Counted from the stretch's first letter, positions 30,016 through 38,976 are shown. The stretch: 64,000 bases of DNA from Kutzneria viridogrisea (GCA_014138725.1 JACJID010000003.1:124001-188000), one strand, 5' to 3'. Notes: generated from the letters alone by a model not told the origin. Numbers and translations are program-made.

Positions 30016-31863
30016 TCAGTCCGCAGTTGACCGTGTTGACGGCAGAGCAAACTGGGCAGGTACGACGATGTGGAGATCGGCAAACCTGCCGTCATGATGC
30101 AGCTGAACAGCGAGCCTGGTGGCCTCGAACAAACGACGGAGTAACGCAGCGGGCGCGCGGCGCAGGCACGCGCCACAGACATGGGTCGTGCCGTCGGTCT
30201 CGGTCTCGGTCTCGGATCTGCACGTACAGAATCGGCTGGCCGTGTTGGGTTCCGGTGGGTTGATCGTGGCCATACCGTCCCGATCTACGGCGTTAGTGAT
30301 CCCCTGCAACGCCACGGCACACGCATCTGTCGATTCGCCGCCGTGGGTGTAACGCAGGAGGTTGTGCTCGCGGCGCCGCGGGGCCCCGATGTGCTGTCTG
30401 AACATGGGAGCCTGCCCATGCCGGTCGTGGCCTCCTTGCGTCAGGCTGTCGGGCTGTGCGTGGTCGAGACTGCTACGCGCCGGGGTGATCACATAGGCGT
30501 GGAGTAGCTCGGTTGCCGCCGTGAGGATCAGGTCTTCGCGGATGTGAATCCCCTTCGTAGACGATCCGGGGACGCGTGGCTGGGCGATGCTGGGGGCACT
30601 GCCGTGCGAGCAGCTGTAGTACACGCGCCTGCCCCTCTGCTTGCCGGCCATCCGTCGGCCGCACGCACAGAACACCATGCCCCGCAGAACATAGGTTCGT
30701 TTCGTCTGGGGATGCCGGTTCATGTCGTTGCGCCACCGTGAGCCGCGCCGCGCGCCACGGGAGGCGGCCAGCTCGTCGAACATCCACTTGGGAATCAACG
30801 GCTCGTGTGCCGGTGCGGGCGACCACACCCACAACTCCGGGTCGTTGACCTTGCCCTTCTTGGAACGGCTCGCACGCCGGTTGAAGACCTGGAAGCCCGT
30901 GTACTTCGGGTTACGCAGAACCTCGTACACGCTGTGCTTGCCGCAGCACCCCGCAGCGCGCCGCTTGCCGGGCGGCTCAGGTGGCGGATAGCAGACTGGA
31001 TCGGCGTTGAGGCGCTGCGCGATCGTCTCGTAGGGCAGGCCCTCAAAGTAGCGCCACGCCGCGATCTGCGTCACCGCCTGCGCGCGGACCCCATCTGGCT
31101 CCAGCCGGGTCTTGGTGATCCCCTTGTCGGCCTTGCCCGGGTTGGGATGCCGGTAGGTCCTGCCGGTGTAGCCGTAGGGTGGCTTGCCGATGTTCCAGCC
31201 TTCCTTGACGTGGGTGCACAGCCCGCCCCACGACTGCTCGAGCGTGTTGAGCACCTCGTACTCGGCTACGGCCTGATTGATCCGACGCTGCAGCATCTGC
31301 TGGGCTCGACCGCCGTCGAGCTTGATCGGCTCATTCCACGCGAACAACGGCACACCCGCTCGCTCGAGTTCACGCTCGACCGACATTCCCTCGTACATAC
31401 GTCGCGCGACTCGTGCCGTGGACTCACAGATCACCACGTCGAAGGGCTTGTTTCGTGTCCGCGCGTGGTCAAGCAGGTCGGCAATGCCGCCGGCGCGGGC
31501 GATCGGGATGCCACACCGCTCATGGTCACTGCCCCGGCCCCGCTGGTCGAGTTCCATCCGGCCCGACTCCACGTCGTAGAAGTGGGCCACGATCGCCCAG
31601 GAGGCCGGGAGCGCCGCTCGGCATCGGTCGAGTTGGCGCACCAGCGACTGTCGCGGGTCCTGCCGCTCCTGAGTCGAGGTCCGACCGATCCACGCGACCC
31701 GTACTTCTCCGCGTAACAGGACAATGGGCAGCGCGAACGGCGACACGGCCAGATCAGACAACTTCCCTTGCACGGCAGGCGAGACCAGCCCAGCCGCATC
31801 ACCCGAAGGGATGCCTGCTACCGGCGCTGTCGTGGACGTGGCATCACACACGGGGCGGGTCAC
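30016..31863 (-). CDS. Large serine recombinase
   Basis: 615 residues. The resolvase N-terminal domain begins at about residue 55 with VAWIGRTSTQERQDPRQS, where Ser63 is the likely nucleophile; IVAHFYDVESGRMELDQRG and VVICESTARVARRMYEGMSV follow. The Recombinase domain (about 235-350) has GWNIGKPPYGYTGRTYRHPN and SVYEVLRNPKYTGFQVFNRR. A zinc-ribbon element reads GMVFCACGRRMAGKQRGR then YYSCSHG. The C-terminal 170 residues are not typical and contain a second cysteine cluster (RFCTCRSE, HVCGACLRRAP). Its ATG overlaps the stop of the small upstream gene by four bases, so it is co-translated in the recombination operon. Confidence 0.9.
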   Translation of the reverse strand: MTRPVCDATSTTAPVAGIPSGDAAGLVSPAVQGKLSDLAVSPFALPIVLLRGEVRVAWIGRTSTQERQDPRQSLVRQLDRCRAALPASWAIVAHFYDVESGRMELDQRGRGSDHERCGIPIARAGGIADLLDHARTRNKPFDVVICESTARVARRMYEGMSVERELERAGVPLFAWNEPIKLDGGRAQQMLQRRINQAVAEYEVLNTLEQSWGGLCTHVKEGWNIGKPPYGYTGRTYRHPNPGKADKGITKTRLEPDGVRAQAVTQIAAWRYFEGLPYETIAQRLNADPVCYPPPEPPGKRRAAGCCGKHSVYEVLRNPKYTGFQVFNRRASRSKKGKVNDPELWVWSPAPAHEPLIPKWMFDELAASRGARRGSRWRNDMNRHPQTKRTYVLRGMVFCACGRRMAGKQRGRRVYYSCSHGSAPSIAQPRVPGSSTKGIHIREDLILTAATELLHAYVITPARSSLDHAQPDSLTQGGHDRHGQAPMFRQHIGAPRRREHNLLRYTHGGESTDACAVALQGITNAVDRDGMATINPPEPNTASRFCTCRSETETETDGTTHVCGACLRRAPAALLRRLFEATRLAVQLHHDGRFADLHIVVPAQFALPSTRSTAD

Positions 31864-32150
31864 CTGACCTCCTCACCAGCAGCCAATACAGCCTTGCCGC
31901 CCTGCACCCAGGCCACCGCGTCATTCACTACCGTCACCAGTTCCTGACGGCGCCGCTCTCCCTCAGCACCACAGACTTGCCGCACTGTGGCTGTGAACCG
32001 GACAGCCGCCGGAGTTTCCCGTGACGGAAACGACCAGTCTGACTTCCCGATGTCCTCCGTTGCTGCGTTATGAGGGCCCTGTTCGGGGCGGTCCGGGACA
32101 AATCCGTTCTCCTCGCGCTTCTCCCGCGAGACTGGGTTGTTCTCCGACAT
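31860..32150 (-). CDS. Small protein between integrase and serine recombinase
   Basis: 96 residues from ATG 32150 (MSENNPVSREKREENGF), with GGAG eight bases upstream. An ATG-equivalent six codons earlier has no site. Its stop overlaps the serine recombinase start (ATGA). Its 5' end overlaps the integrase 3' end by 83 bases. The C-terminal half (FTATVRQVCGAEGERRRQEL, VVNDAVAWVQGGKAVLAAG) looks helical. No family recognised; possibly a recombination directionality or accessory factor. Confidence 0.6.
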   Translation of the reverse strand: MSENNPVSREKREENGFVPDRPEQGPHNAATEDIGKSDWSFPSRETPAAVRFTATVRQVCGAEGERRRQELVTVVNDAVAWVQGGKAVLAAGEEVR

Positions 32151-33480
32151 AGGAGCCACTCCGATCACAGGCTTGTGTGCGTTGGTACGGCATGCGGCTC
32201 ACATACCGGGACACGTATGCCGTGGGAAGAGACAGCAGGTAGGGACAGCGTCGTGTGCTGCCGTTGCAGGGTGCGCCACCACGGAGGGACAGTGCAGGGT
32301 CTCGCCACGTGGTGTCGCAACCTGCAGCGGTCAGGCACACGGCGCTGTCCCACCGGCGCTGCAGATGTTCCAGTAATCGGTTCTCGACTTCCGAGGCCAC
32401 GTGGGAATAGGCCTGCTGGACCTTGTCCGAGAGGACATGGCCGAGCCGGCGGGACTGAGCAATGTCAGGGATGGCGTCGGCGATCATCCACGTCTTGTGG
32501 CTGTGCCGCAGTCCTTTGAAGGTCAGTCCGTACTTGACCGTGTGCAGACCGCGGACTGTGGTGGTGGCGTGGCGGCCATCGGCGGCGGGACGCATGGCAC
32601 GGCGAGCGAAGTTGCTGCGGCGGTGCAGGTCACCGTTGGGTGTGGTGAACACATGCCGGTGGTCGTGGTGCTCGAGATGGGCGCGCAGCAGCCGCACCAG
32701 GAAGGGAGGAAGGGCGATGATGCGGGCGGACTCGGTCGTCTTGGGCGGTCCGAGCCATAGCCGGCCTGAGCAGGATTCGTGCAGCGCGCCGATGTCCGGG
32801 TCGATGGCGATGTAGCCCGTGTCATCGTCGAACAGGCGCAGATTCGGGCGCTGGAGGCCGACCAGCTCGCCCCAGCGGGCTCCGCTCCAGGCCGCGGTCA
32901 CCACGAGGAGGGCACCCTCCGGGCCGTAGCAGGCCGCAATCTGGTCAGCGACGTGGAGAGCTTCTGCCGGTTGCGCCCAGATCACCTCTGTTCGGCGAGC
33001 GACCGGACGGCGGCGACCGCGTCGGTGTGGGCGGAGCGGGTTGGCCGCGATGCGGCGGTCCTCCGCGGCGTCGGTGAGTATGAGGGACAACAACTTCATG
33101 ATGCTCTCGACGGTGGTCGGTGCGAGCCCGGTGGCATTCAGTTGGTGGGCCCACCGGTGGGCGTCCGGGTTGCTGATGTCGGCCAGTGCGGTCGCGCCCC
33201 AGCGCGGGAGGATGTGGATGCGCAGGATGCTGCGATAGTTGTCCTCGGTGCGAGGGTCGACATCCAGTGCCGCAAGCCAGTCGGTGCTCCACACGGCGAG
33301 GGTGGTGCGGCCGCCCATGGGGTCCAGCCACGTGCCGCGGCGTTGATCAGAGGCGATGTCGTCAGCGTGGTCTTGGGCAGTTCTCTTGGTAGGGAAACCA
33401 CTGACCGAGTCAGTGGTTCCATCCGGACGGCGGTAGCGCACGCGCCAGGAGTGGCTTCCACACTGTTCGATCCACGGCAT
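32068..33480 (-). CDS. Tyrosine recombinase/phage-type integrase
   Basis: 470 residues. N-terminal arm-binding region (HSWRVRYRRPDGTTDSVSGF), SAM-like core-binding domain (ALDVDPRTEDNYRSILRIHI, PTTVESIMKLLSLILTDAAE), then the catalytic domain with Arg202 (SGARWGELVGL), Lys247 (GPPKTTESARI), box II KGLRHSHKTWM with Arg325 (Lys replaces the usual His), RRLGH with His348, and AYSHVASEVENRLLEHLQRR with Tyr358. Such proteins usually end near LLEHLQRRW; here about 90 more residues run over the start of the next gene, which suggests an altered C-terminus. It follows an excisionase-like gene in the same operon. Confidence 0.9.
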   Translation of the reverse strand: MPWIEQCGSHSWRVRYRRPDGTTDSVSGFPTKRTAQDHADDIASDQRRGTWLDPMGGRTTLAVWSTDWLAALDVDPRTEDNYRSILRIHILPRWGATALADISNPDAHRWAHQLNATGLAPTTVESIMKLLSLILTDAAEDRRIAANPLRPHRRGRRRPVARRTEVIWAQPAEALHVADQIAACYGPEGALLVVTAAWSGARWGELVGLQRPNLRLFDDDTGYIAIDPDIGALHESCSGRLWLGPPKTTESARIIALPPFLVRLLRAHLEHHDHRHVFTTPNGDLHRRSNFARRAMRPAADGRHATTTVRGLHTVKYGLTFKGLRHSHKTWMIADAIPDIAQSRRLGHVLSDKVQQAYSHVASEVENRLLEHLQRRWDSAVCLTAAGCDTTWRDPALSLRGGAPCNGSTRRCPYLLSLPTAYVSRYVSRMPYQRTQACDRSGSYVGEQPSLAGEARGERICPGPPRTGPS

Positions 33481-33612
33481 GGCGACGGCTCCTCTTTCGC
33501 GAGGCTATCTCACTTTTACTTGCATCGAGAGGTACTGCACCGCTGCGACGGTGTGCACGGGTGGCGCGGCAGCCCTTGAGCAGGTACCGGTCGTTAGCGC
33601 GATTCCCTCGCG

Positions 33613-33927
33613 TTACCTGCGGTAGCGTGCTGGGCGTGCCCCTGAGGCAATGATGGAGTGCAGGTCCGCGTCGGAAAACCGTAAGTGCTTACCCAGTAGG
33701 GTGCATGGCACAGCGCGTACCCCCGCTTGCCGTCGTAGCCAGGACTCACGGACTGTCAGAAGCTGCGCTGCTTCAGCTGGAGTATGCAGATGTGGACGGC
33801 TGCTGGTGTCGTGGGCCGACGAGGGCATGTCGAGGGCCGATGCGGCGGGCTTGGGAGAGTTCCTCGGAATATTCGTCGACAGCGCCGCAATGTTCTGGCG
33901 GGGGTGAAACCCTTTGCTGGCAGGCAT
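33613..33927 (-). CDS. Excisionase-like HTH DNA-binding protein
   Basis: 104 residues. A C-terminal HTH_17/AlpA-like winged helix is visible: LHTPAEAAQLLTVRESWLRR, then RAVPCTLLGKHLRFSDADLH and SIIASGA. The N-terminal 45 residues are low-complexity. ATG at 33927 is preceded by GGGAGGT at ideal spacing. Its place ahead of the tyrosine integrase is the classical xis-int order. Fairly sure of the fold, less sure of the role. Confidence 0.82.
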   Translation of the reverse strand: MPASKGFHPRQNIAALSTNIPRNSPKPAASALDMPSSAHDTSSRPHLHTPAEAAQLLTVRESWLRRQAGVRAVPCTLLGKHLRFSDADLHSIIASGARPARYRR

Positions 33928-34326
33928 GGTACCTCCCGGTCATCGGTCAACCCGAACGGCGACATCCGGAGCCCTGCGTATGCCGGTCTGCCGTTCGATC
34001 AAAGATCATTAGTCGGGCGGGCGGCCACGGAAGGCCAGCGGCGTTGGCGCGCGCCGTCGTTCGCACGCTCTGGGTTGGCGCGCGGTGGCACCATTGGCCC
34101 CTTGACCCCTGCTTGCCGCATCAATCAGCCTCGACACGCTCGCCCAGAAGCAGAATAACCACGCCACGCATGGGCCGCGGCGAAACGGAGCGTGGCCAGT
34201 CGCCGACACGTCCACGACTGGCCGCAACGAGCGGCTGCTACCACCTAATGCGGACTCTGTCAGGGCATGGCTTGGCCGACAGCGTCGGTGCAAATCCTGA
34301 CCGCAGATCTTCAGCTGGAGTGACTG
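33928..34326. promoter_or_regulatory. Divergent non-coding region upstream of the recombination operon
   Basis: A 400-base stretch between divergent genes. It must carry the promoter of the excisionase-integrase operon and may include its att sequence. No gene or clear repeat was seen. Confidence 0.4.
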
Positions 34327-34710
34327 ATGAACCCACCAGCACGCAACCGGAGAAGCGACACCAGGATCTGTCGATCCCAGTGTGCACCCTCATCCTCCCG
34401 TCGCCCTGCCTTTGTTACCGAGGCAGCCGCACTCAGTGGTCCTCGAGCGCCGTCTGACTCCGCGGACAGCGCCCGGCAGTCCTCCGGTGCCGACGCCACG
34501 TCACCGGTCAGGGCTCAGGCAGCTTCAGGTCGTCGTGGGCACGACTGGACTTTCAGCGGACACGTCGACTACGTCACGGGCGCTCACGGAGAGTGGGTCC
34601 GCCGCGAGTTGGCCGGTGTGCTCTGCGGCCTCCTCGCGTGGGCCGCGTCCGAAGTTTCCCGGCCCTCAGCCCTCATCGCTGACGGCGGGCAGAACGGCGC
34701 GCACCGGTGA
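34327..34710 (+). CDS. Hypothetical protein
   Basis: 127 residues from ATG 34327, which has GGAG eight bases upstream. The N-terminal 75 residues are Arg/Ser/Ala-rich and probably disordered. The C-terminal part (WTFSGHVDYVTGAHGEWVRR, ELAGVLCGLLAWAASEV) looks folded. No family recognised. It starts a rightward group of unknown island genes. Confidence 0.5.
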   Translation: MNPPARNRRSDTRICRSQCAPSSSRRPAFVTEAAALSGPRAPSDSADSARQSSGADATSPVRAQAASGRRGHDWTFSGHVDYVTGAHGEWVRRELAGVLCGLLAWAASEVSRPSALIADGGQNGAHR

Positions 34711-34813
34711 CGCGCCGGCTCCGTCGCCGAGGTGGCTGCGGCATGCCGTTACCGGTTCCGGGTAGAAACCTCGGTGTCGCGTCGGCGATGCGTCGTGAGC
34801 GTGGCTGAGTGCG

Positions 34814-36280
34814 ATGCGTCTGACCGCGCCACTCAGCGACTGGCAACGGCAGGTCCTCGGTTGGATTGCCGATGGCTGCCCTGCCGGGGTCATGACCGGT
34901 CACACCTACAAGACCACGGCCAGGGCGCTACAAAGCCGCCGTTTGGTCAAGATCAGCACCAGTGGCGGAGTGTGGTCGGCGACCGTGACCGACGCCGGCA
35001 CCTACTACCTCCAGCACCGGTCCTTCCCCCCGAAGCCCCCAGTATCCCCATCGTCTTCATCCCCGCCTGCTGACGCCGGGCGTCGTGCCGCGGCACGGCC
35101 CTGCGCGCGGTCCACCACGCCAGCCCGGGAGCCCACGCTCTCCCCCACGGCGAAGCTGGTGGCCGATGTTCTCGCTTCGGGCGGCACGCTGACGGTGCCG
35201 CGAGACGGTCACCGCACCGGGCAGCAGCGGCTCGCGGACCTCGCCCGCAAGGCTAATCTCCACCGCAAGACACCCCCGGGTACCCGCCTGGTCCACGACG
35301 TCGTCTACGACGGTGACAGCTGGACATCCAAGCGGTACGACGTGCTGACGTTGGAGGAGGGGCCCGCGGGGACCGACGCTCCGCTGCTCCCCGTCCCAGT
35401 ACCTGAGGAGATCAGCCGTTACCACCCAGCGGTCTCCGCTCTCCGGAAGTCCACCCACGTCGCAAGCACGCAGGCACGGACGCGGGCCCTGCGCATTCTG
35501 CACGCCCTCGCCGTCGAGAGCGAACGCCGCGGGTACACCGTCACGGTCCCCACCCCGCGGGCCGACAGCCGCCACAAGGCCACGCAGGTCTGGCATCTGC
35601 TGCTGACCGTCGCCGGCGAGGTCGTGCCGCTGTGCATCAGCGAGGAGGACGACCGAGTCGAACACGTGCCCACCGCACGGGAACTTGCCGCGCACGAACG
35701 CCAGCCGTGGATCCGTATCCCGAGCCATGACGAGGTGCCCAGCGGTCGGCTCCGCATCGACGTCGGTGGCCTCGCGCGGTCGGAGTGTCGGTCGTTCTGG
35801 GCTGACCGCAGATCCTGGCGCCTAGAGGACAAGCTGCCCGAGCTGTTGCGTGAGGTCGCGGTCCGCGCCGATGAACTCCGGCTCAAGCGCGAGGCGCAAG
35901 TCCGAGCGGAACAGGAATACCGGCAGGCGGTCGAGCGCGAACGACTGCGCGCCCGGGCCCGTGCGGCCGACGCTCACCGTCGGGCTGTCCTGGACGACCA
36001 GCTGACGCAGTGGCGCCGGGTGCGCGAATTGCGGCAGTATGCGACGGCGATCGAGGAACGGATCGCAGTAGCCGAGGCCGGTGAGCATGCGGACAGCGAG
36101 GCCGCTGGGGAGGCGCGTCGCTGGCTCGCCTGGGTCACCGAACGCGCCGAACAGCAGGATCCGCTGCGGGACCTGCCGCGCTGGCCCAGCGCACCGGACC
36201 TGCCGCCCTACAAGCTCGCCGAGTTCATGAACCGCGTCCCCCAGCCGCCGGAGATGGGGTACCACCCGGAAACGTACTGA
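34814..36280 (+). CDS. Hypothetical protein with N-terminal winged-helix-like and C-terminal coiled-coil region
   Basis: 488 residues. The start (PLSDWQRQVLGWIADGCPAG, TYKTTARALQSRRLVKIS, VTDAGTYYLQHR) reads like a winged-helix module. A Pro/Ser/Ala-rich linker follows (about 75-110), then a conserved-looking middle (TLTVPRDGHRTGQQRLADLA, WTSKRYDVLTLEEGP, TQVWHLLLTVAGEVVPLCIS), and a long charged helix (RADELRLKREAQVRAEQEYR, ERLRARARAADAHRRAV) predicted as coiled coil. Similar proteins occur in actinomycete integrative elements, often called hypothetical. The ribosome site is weak. No enzymatic motif. Confidence 0.75.
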   Translation: MRLTAPLSDWQRQVLGWIADGCPAGVMTGHTYKTTARALQSRRLVKISTSGGVWSATVTDAGTYYLQHRSFPPKPPVSPSSSSPPADAGRRAAARPCARSTTPAREPTLSPTAKLVADVLASGGTLTVPRDGHRTGQQRLADLARKANLHRKTPPGTRLVHDVVYDGDSWTSKRYDVLTLEEGPAGTDAPLLPVPVPEEISRYHPAVSALRKSTHVASTQARTRALRILHALAVESERRGYTVTVPTPRADSRHKATQVWHLLLTVAGEVVPLCISEEDDRVEHVPTARELAAHERQPWIRIPSHDEVPSGRLRIDVGGLARSECRSFWADRRSWRLEDKLPELLREVAVRADELRLKREAQVRAEQEYRQAVERERLRARARAADAHRRAVLDDQLTQWRRVRELRQYATAIEERIAVAEAGEHADSEAAGEARRWLAWVTERAEQQDPLRDLPRWPSAPDLPPYKLAEFMNRVPQPPEMGYHPETY

Positions 36281-36603
36281 CACCGGGCGGTGAAACCGCG
36301 CTCCGCACGATGTCGTCTGGGATGCTCGATACTCCCACCAGACCCCGCAGCACTCTGTGACACGACCCCCATCCCCTCCCCATGAGGAGGCGGCGACGGG
36401 GCAGAGTTAGGTACGGCTTCGGGGAGATGACCGGCCACACCGGCGCTCGGACACCCGGTGCCGCATCGACCGTCCTCACCGCGTCGGTGGCCACCTCAGG
36501 CCGCCGTGTAGCTGCCTCTGCTGGCGGCTTCGCTGTCTCCAGCCCCGCTGGTGGAGGCATGGTGGCGGCGGTGCGGATGGTTCACCGGACTTACGCTGGT
36601 GCC
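36281..36603. other. Intergenic stretch
   Basis: Nothing is recognised. The frame of the next gene is open leftward to about 36382, but without coding character. Confidence 0.4.
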
Positions 36604-36882
36604 ATGGCGGGCGTGAAGGAGATCGCGCGGCGGCTTGCGGCACTGGAGCGGCAGCTGGCCGAGGTCCGGCAGGATGCCGCGGCGGCCCGGGTGCTCGCGG
36701 GTGCCGCTGACCGTGCCCTCTCCGAGGCCATGCGGGCACTGGCCGCTCAGACCCGGGCCCTCTCCGCACTGCGTGAGACACAGCGGGAGCACCAGCAGCA
36801 GACGCAGGACGGGTTCGCCAAGGCCACCGCCGGCATGGCTGAGATCACCGCGTGCCTGCAACCGGTGATCAACCGGAGCTGA
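36604..36882 (+). CDS. Small coiled-coil protein
   Basis: 92 residues from ATG 36604 (MAGVKEIARRLAALERQL); the longer open frame upstream is low-complexity and rejected. Nearly the whole chain is an Ala/Leu/Gln-rich heptad pattern (LAALERQLAEVRQDAAAARV, ALAAQTRALSALRETQREHQ), so it likely oligomerises. No ribosome site is obvious. Function unknown. Confidence 0.5.
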   Translation: MAGVKEIARRLAALERQLAEVRQDAAAARVLAGAADRALSEAMRALAAQTRALSALRETQREHQQQTQDGFAKATAGMAEITACLQPVINRS

Positions 36883-37047
36883 TCCAGGCTTCCGCCCTGC
36901 GAGTCCTCAACACGCTGGCCACGGCGCGCGGCCTCGACCACCCTGGCCGCCCTGCTGAGGGTGGAGCCTGATCTCGGTCAGGCGGGAGCCCGGTGCCGTC
37001 GGTCGTGCCGCGCGGAGGAGCCTGGTGTGTGGCGCTGGCGGCGGGCG

Positions 37048-37144
37048 TGACATAAAAGACGTTATCGGCGCACCGCGCCGATCACACGGAGCTGACCAGC
37101 ACAAACGCCGCGCCCGAGCAGTGTCGCCCAGCACGCGACAGACC
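37048..37144. repeat. Direct repeat R1, left copy
   Basis: About 97 bases, with AAAGACGTTATCGGCGC and ACACGGAGCTGACCAGCAC as invariant cores, recur at 55808-55904 in the same orientation with roughly 80 percent identity by eye. It overlaps the end of the methyltransferase remnant. Confidence 0.8.
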
Positions 37145-37363
37145 CAAAAATCGATGGCCGTTGACAATGCGGCCGCGGCGGCAAACGGCGATCGCTGTGA
37201 GTCGCTGCCGGGACACCTCGGCATAGTGCGCGTTGGCCTCGATCCCGATGAAGTTCCCACCCGACTGGACCGCGGCCTCTCCCGTCACCCCCGAGCCAGC
37301 GAAGGAATCGAGAACGGTCCCCGCGTCCGGAGCGTTCCACTGGGTTGCCGCGGCAGCCGACAA
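37082..37363 (-). pseudogene. C-terminal fragment of a DNA methyltransferase (N4/N6, beta class)
   Basis: The minus-strand frame reads WNAPDAGTVLDSFAGSGVTG, then EAAVQSGGNFIGIEANAHYA and EVSRQRL. This is the FxGxG SAM-binding motif I and following strand that lie near the C-terminus of N6_N4_Mtase (PF01555) proteins. The catalytic DPPY/SPPY and recognition regions are absent upstream, where a different gene on the other strand begins. It is a remnant. Confidence 0.75.
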
Positions 37364-37536
37364 CGAGCGCGGTCGGTCTACTCGGCCACCCCGACACGAT
37401 CCGCCTCACCGTGGCCCCCGCCAACGACCAGGCCCTGGTGCTGGCCGTCGACGGCGAGGTGGTGCACCTGCCCATGGACCTCGCCACGCTGGTCCTGCAC
37501 TGGTACCGAACCCATGCCGCCGAGGGGTGCGAGTAG
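37345..37536 (+). CDS. Small hypothetical protein, possibly 5'-truncated
   Basis: The last 48 codons have very strong actinobacterial codon bias and read HPDTIRLTVAPANDQALVLA, VDGEVVHLPMDLATLVLHWY and RTHAAEGCE. The true start is unclear (TTG 37345 or a lost upstream part), because it abuts the methyltransferase remnant head to head. No family recognised. Confidence 0.5.
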   Translation: MPRQPTTSAVGLLGHPDTIRLTVAPANDQALVLAVDGEVVHLPMDLATLVLHWYRTHAAEGCE

Positions 37537-37704
37537 GCCAGGCCACCACCGGTCGCGGTCGAGCCGGTCCACCGGTTTGGCCGCGTGTCCCACGCTCCAC
37601 GGCTAGCCCCCTCCAACCACTATCTCGGCCGGTCAGGAAGAACCGGCCGTTACCGGAAGTCAGGACCTCTGTTGCACCTTGACGCCAGGTACAACACTAG
37701 GGGT

Positions 37705-37962
37705 ATGCCCACCGCCCGGCCCCGCCACATGATCACCGAGGACGACGCGGTGCACGCCGCGCTCGACGACGCCGCCCGCCGCTGGCCCGAGGCCGCCGAC
37801 CGGCCCACCCGGCTGCTGGCGCTGCTCATCGCCGAGGGCCACCGCGCCCTGCGCGAGCGCGGCGAGTCCCGCGCGGCCGCGGTCGCCGAGACCGCCGGGG
37901 CCCTGACCGGCCTCTACGGCGAGCACTACCTCGCCGAGCTGCGCGAGGAGTGGCCCGCGTGA
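37705..37962 (+). CDS. Antitoxin-like partner of a PIN toxin
   Basis: 85 residues (MPTARPRHMITEDDAVHAAL, ARRWPEAADRPTRLLALLIA, GALTGLYGEHYLAELREEWP). The pattern suits a small ribbon-helix-helix or helical VapB-like antitoxin, though the exact family is not recognised. AGGGG sits only a base or two before the ATG, so translation may be leaderless or weakly initiated. Its stop overlaps the GTG of the PIN gene by four bases, the standard antitoxin-toxin coupling. Confidence 0.72.
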   Translation: MPTARPRHMITEDDAVHAALDDAARRWPEAADRPTRLLALLIAEGHRALRERGESRAAAVAETAGALTGLYGEHYLAELREEWPA

Positions 37963-38371
37963 CCGTCGTGCTCGACGCCTGCGTGCTCATCGCCCAGCTC
38001 AACGGCCGCGACGCTCACCACGCCCGCGCGGCCACGCTGCTGGCGGGCACCGGCGAGCAGCCGCTGCGCACCAGCGCGCTGACGCTGGCCGAGGTCCTGG
38101 TCGCCCGGCCCGCGCCGGGCTGATCCCCCAGGCCCAGGCCCTCCTGGACCGGCTCGGCGTGCACGCGGTTGACCTGGCCGCCGCGCACGCCGGGCGCCTG
38201 GCCGCACTGCGCGCGAGCACCGGGCTGAAGATGCCCGACGCGGTGGTGCTGCTGACCGCCGAGGTCAGCGGCGCCGCGCTGGCGACCTTCGACGAGCGCC
38301 TGGCCGCTGCTGCTGTGGGGCAGGGCGTGCTGCTCTACCCCACAGCAGCGGGCCCCCCTACCGTTGATTAG
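37959..38371 (+). pseudogene. PIN-domain (VapC-like) toxin with a frameshift
   Basis: The first frame gives VTVVLDACVLIAQLNGRDAH and SALTLAEVLVARPAPG, then TGA at about 38121. The next frame continues LIPQAQALLDRLGVHAVDLA, GLKMPDAVVLLTAEVSGAAL and ATFDERLAAAAVG. Together they supply the four PIN acidic positions (Asp in VLDA, Glu in LAEV, Asp in MPDA, Asp in TFDE). The break is in the GC run GCCCGGCCCGCGCCGGGC, so either a real inactivating frameshift or a base-calling error. RNase activity is expected only if the frame is intact. Confidence 0.78.
38309..38349 (+). terminator. 12-bp perfect hairpin over the toxin 3' end
   Basis: GCTGCTGTGGGG and its exact reverse complement flank a 17-base loop within the last codons of the PIN gene. 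It could terminate or stabilise the toxin-antitoxin mRNA. Confidence 0.55.
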
Positions 38372-38577
38372 GCCTGGGACCTGGCGTTTCGGGTAGCCGA
38401 GGAGGCCAGGTATGGCTGTCAGGCCCCTGCCGTGTGGCTGCCGCTGGCGTGTTCGAGGTTGATCCGATCTTGGCCGACGAGCCGCCCAGCACCGGGCGGT
38501 TCGAACTGGACATGAGTACCCATCTCTGGATGTCCTCGACACCTGTACCGCATCAGAACTTGGTCGCAGTGTGCTGA

Positions 38578-38744
38578 GCCGGAAACCACGGGCCACGCCG
38601 CGACCGCAGCACCGGCAGGCACACCCGATGAGGTGACACCTGCCCTGGCCGGCCCCCTGCTCCTGCTCTGCACTGGGCGGGGACGCACACCACGCCAGTG
38701 TCGGAGAGGTGACCAGTGAGCACAGACAAGCGCACGGTGCCCGC
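38578..38744. repeat. Direct repeat R2, left copy
   Basis: A 167-base sequence ending nine codons into the 38716 gene recurs at 56439-56606 with about five differences (near 97 percent identity by eye), in the same orientation. Confidence 0.92.
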
Positions 38745-38976
38745 TGAGCTTGTCCAGGGCCCAGAAGACGGCCGGATCCTCAGACTGTCGCTCGGCCCTG
38801 ACGGGCCGATCACCGAGCTCGTGATCACAGCTCGGATCGGATACGACCAGACCCTGCCTGTCGGCCAACTCCCCCCGATGCTGCACTACCGGCGCGCCCA
38901 CCAACGCCGGAGAGGAGGATGGGTCTACCTCTTCGCTGGCATCCGTCACCTCACCGCAGGCGATGCCACGCACTGA
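38716..38976 (+). CDS. Small hypothetical protein
   Basis: 86 residues from GTG 38716 with GGAGAGG upstream (MSTDKRTVPAELVQGPEDGR, ILRLSLGPDGPITELVITAR, GGWVYLFAGIRHL). It has a beta-rich pattern with no known domain. Its leader and first nine codons are duplicated at 56.4-56.6 kb, where the gene body is missing. Confidence 0.65.
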   Translation: MSTDKRTVPAELVQGPEDGRILRLSLGPDGPITELVITARIGYDQTLPVGQLPPMLHYRRAHQRRRGGWVYLFAGIRHLTAGDATH

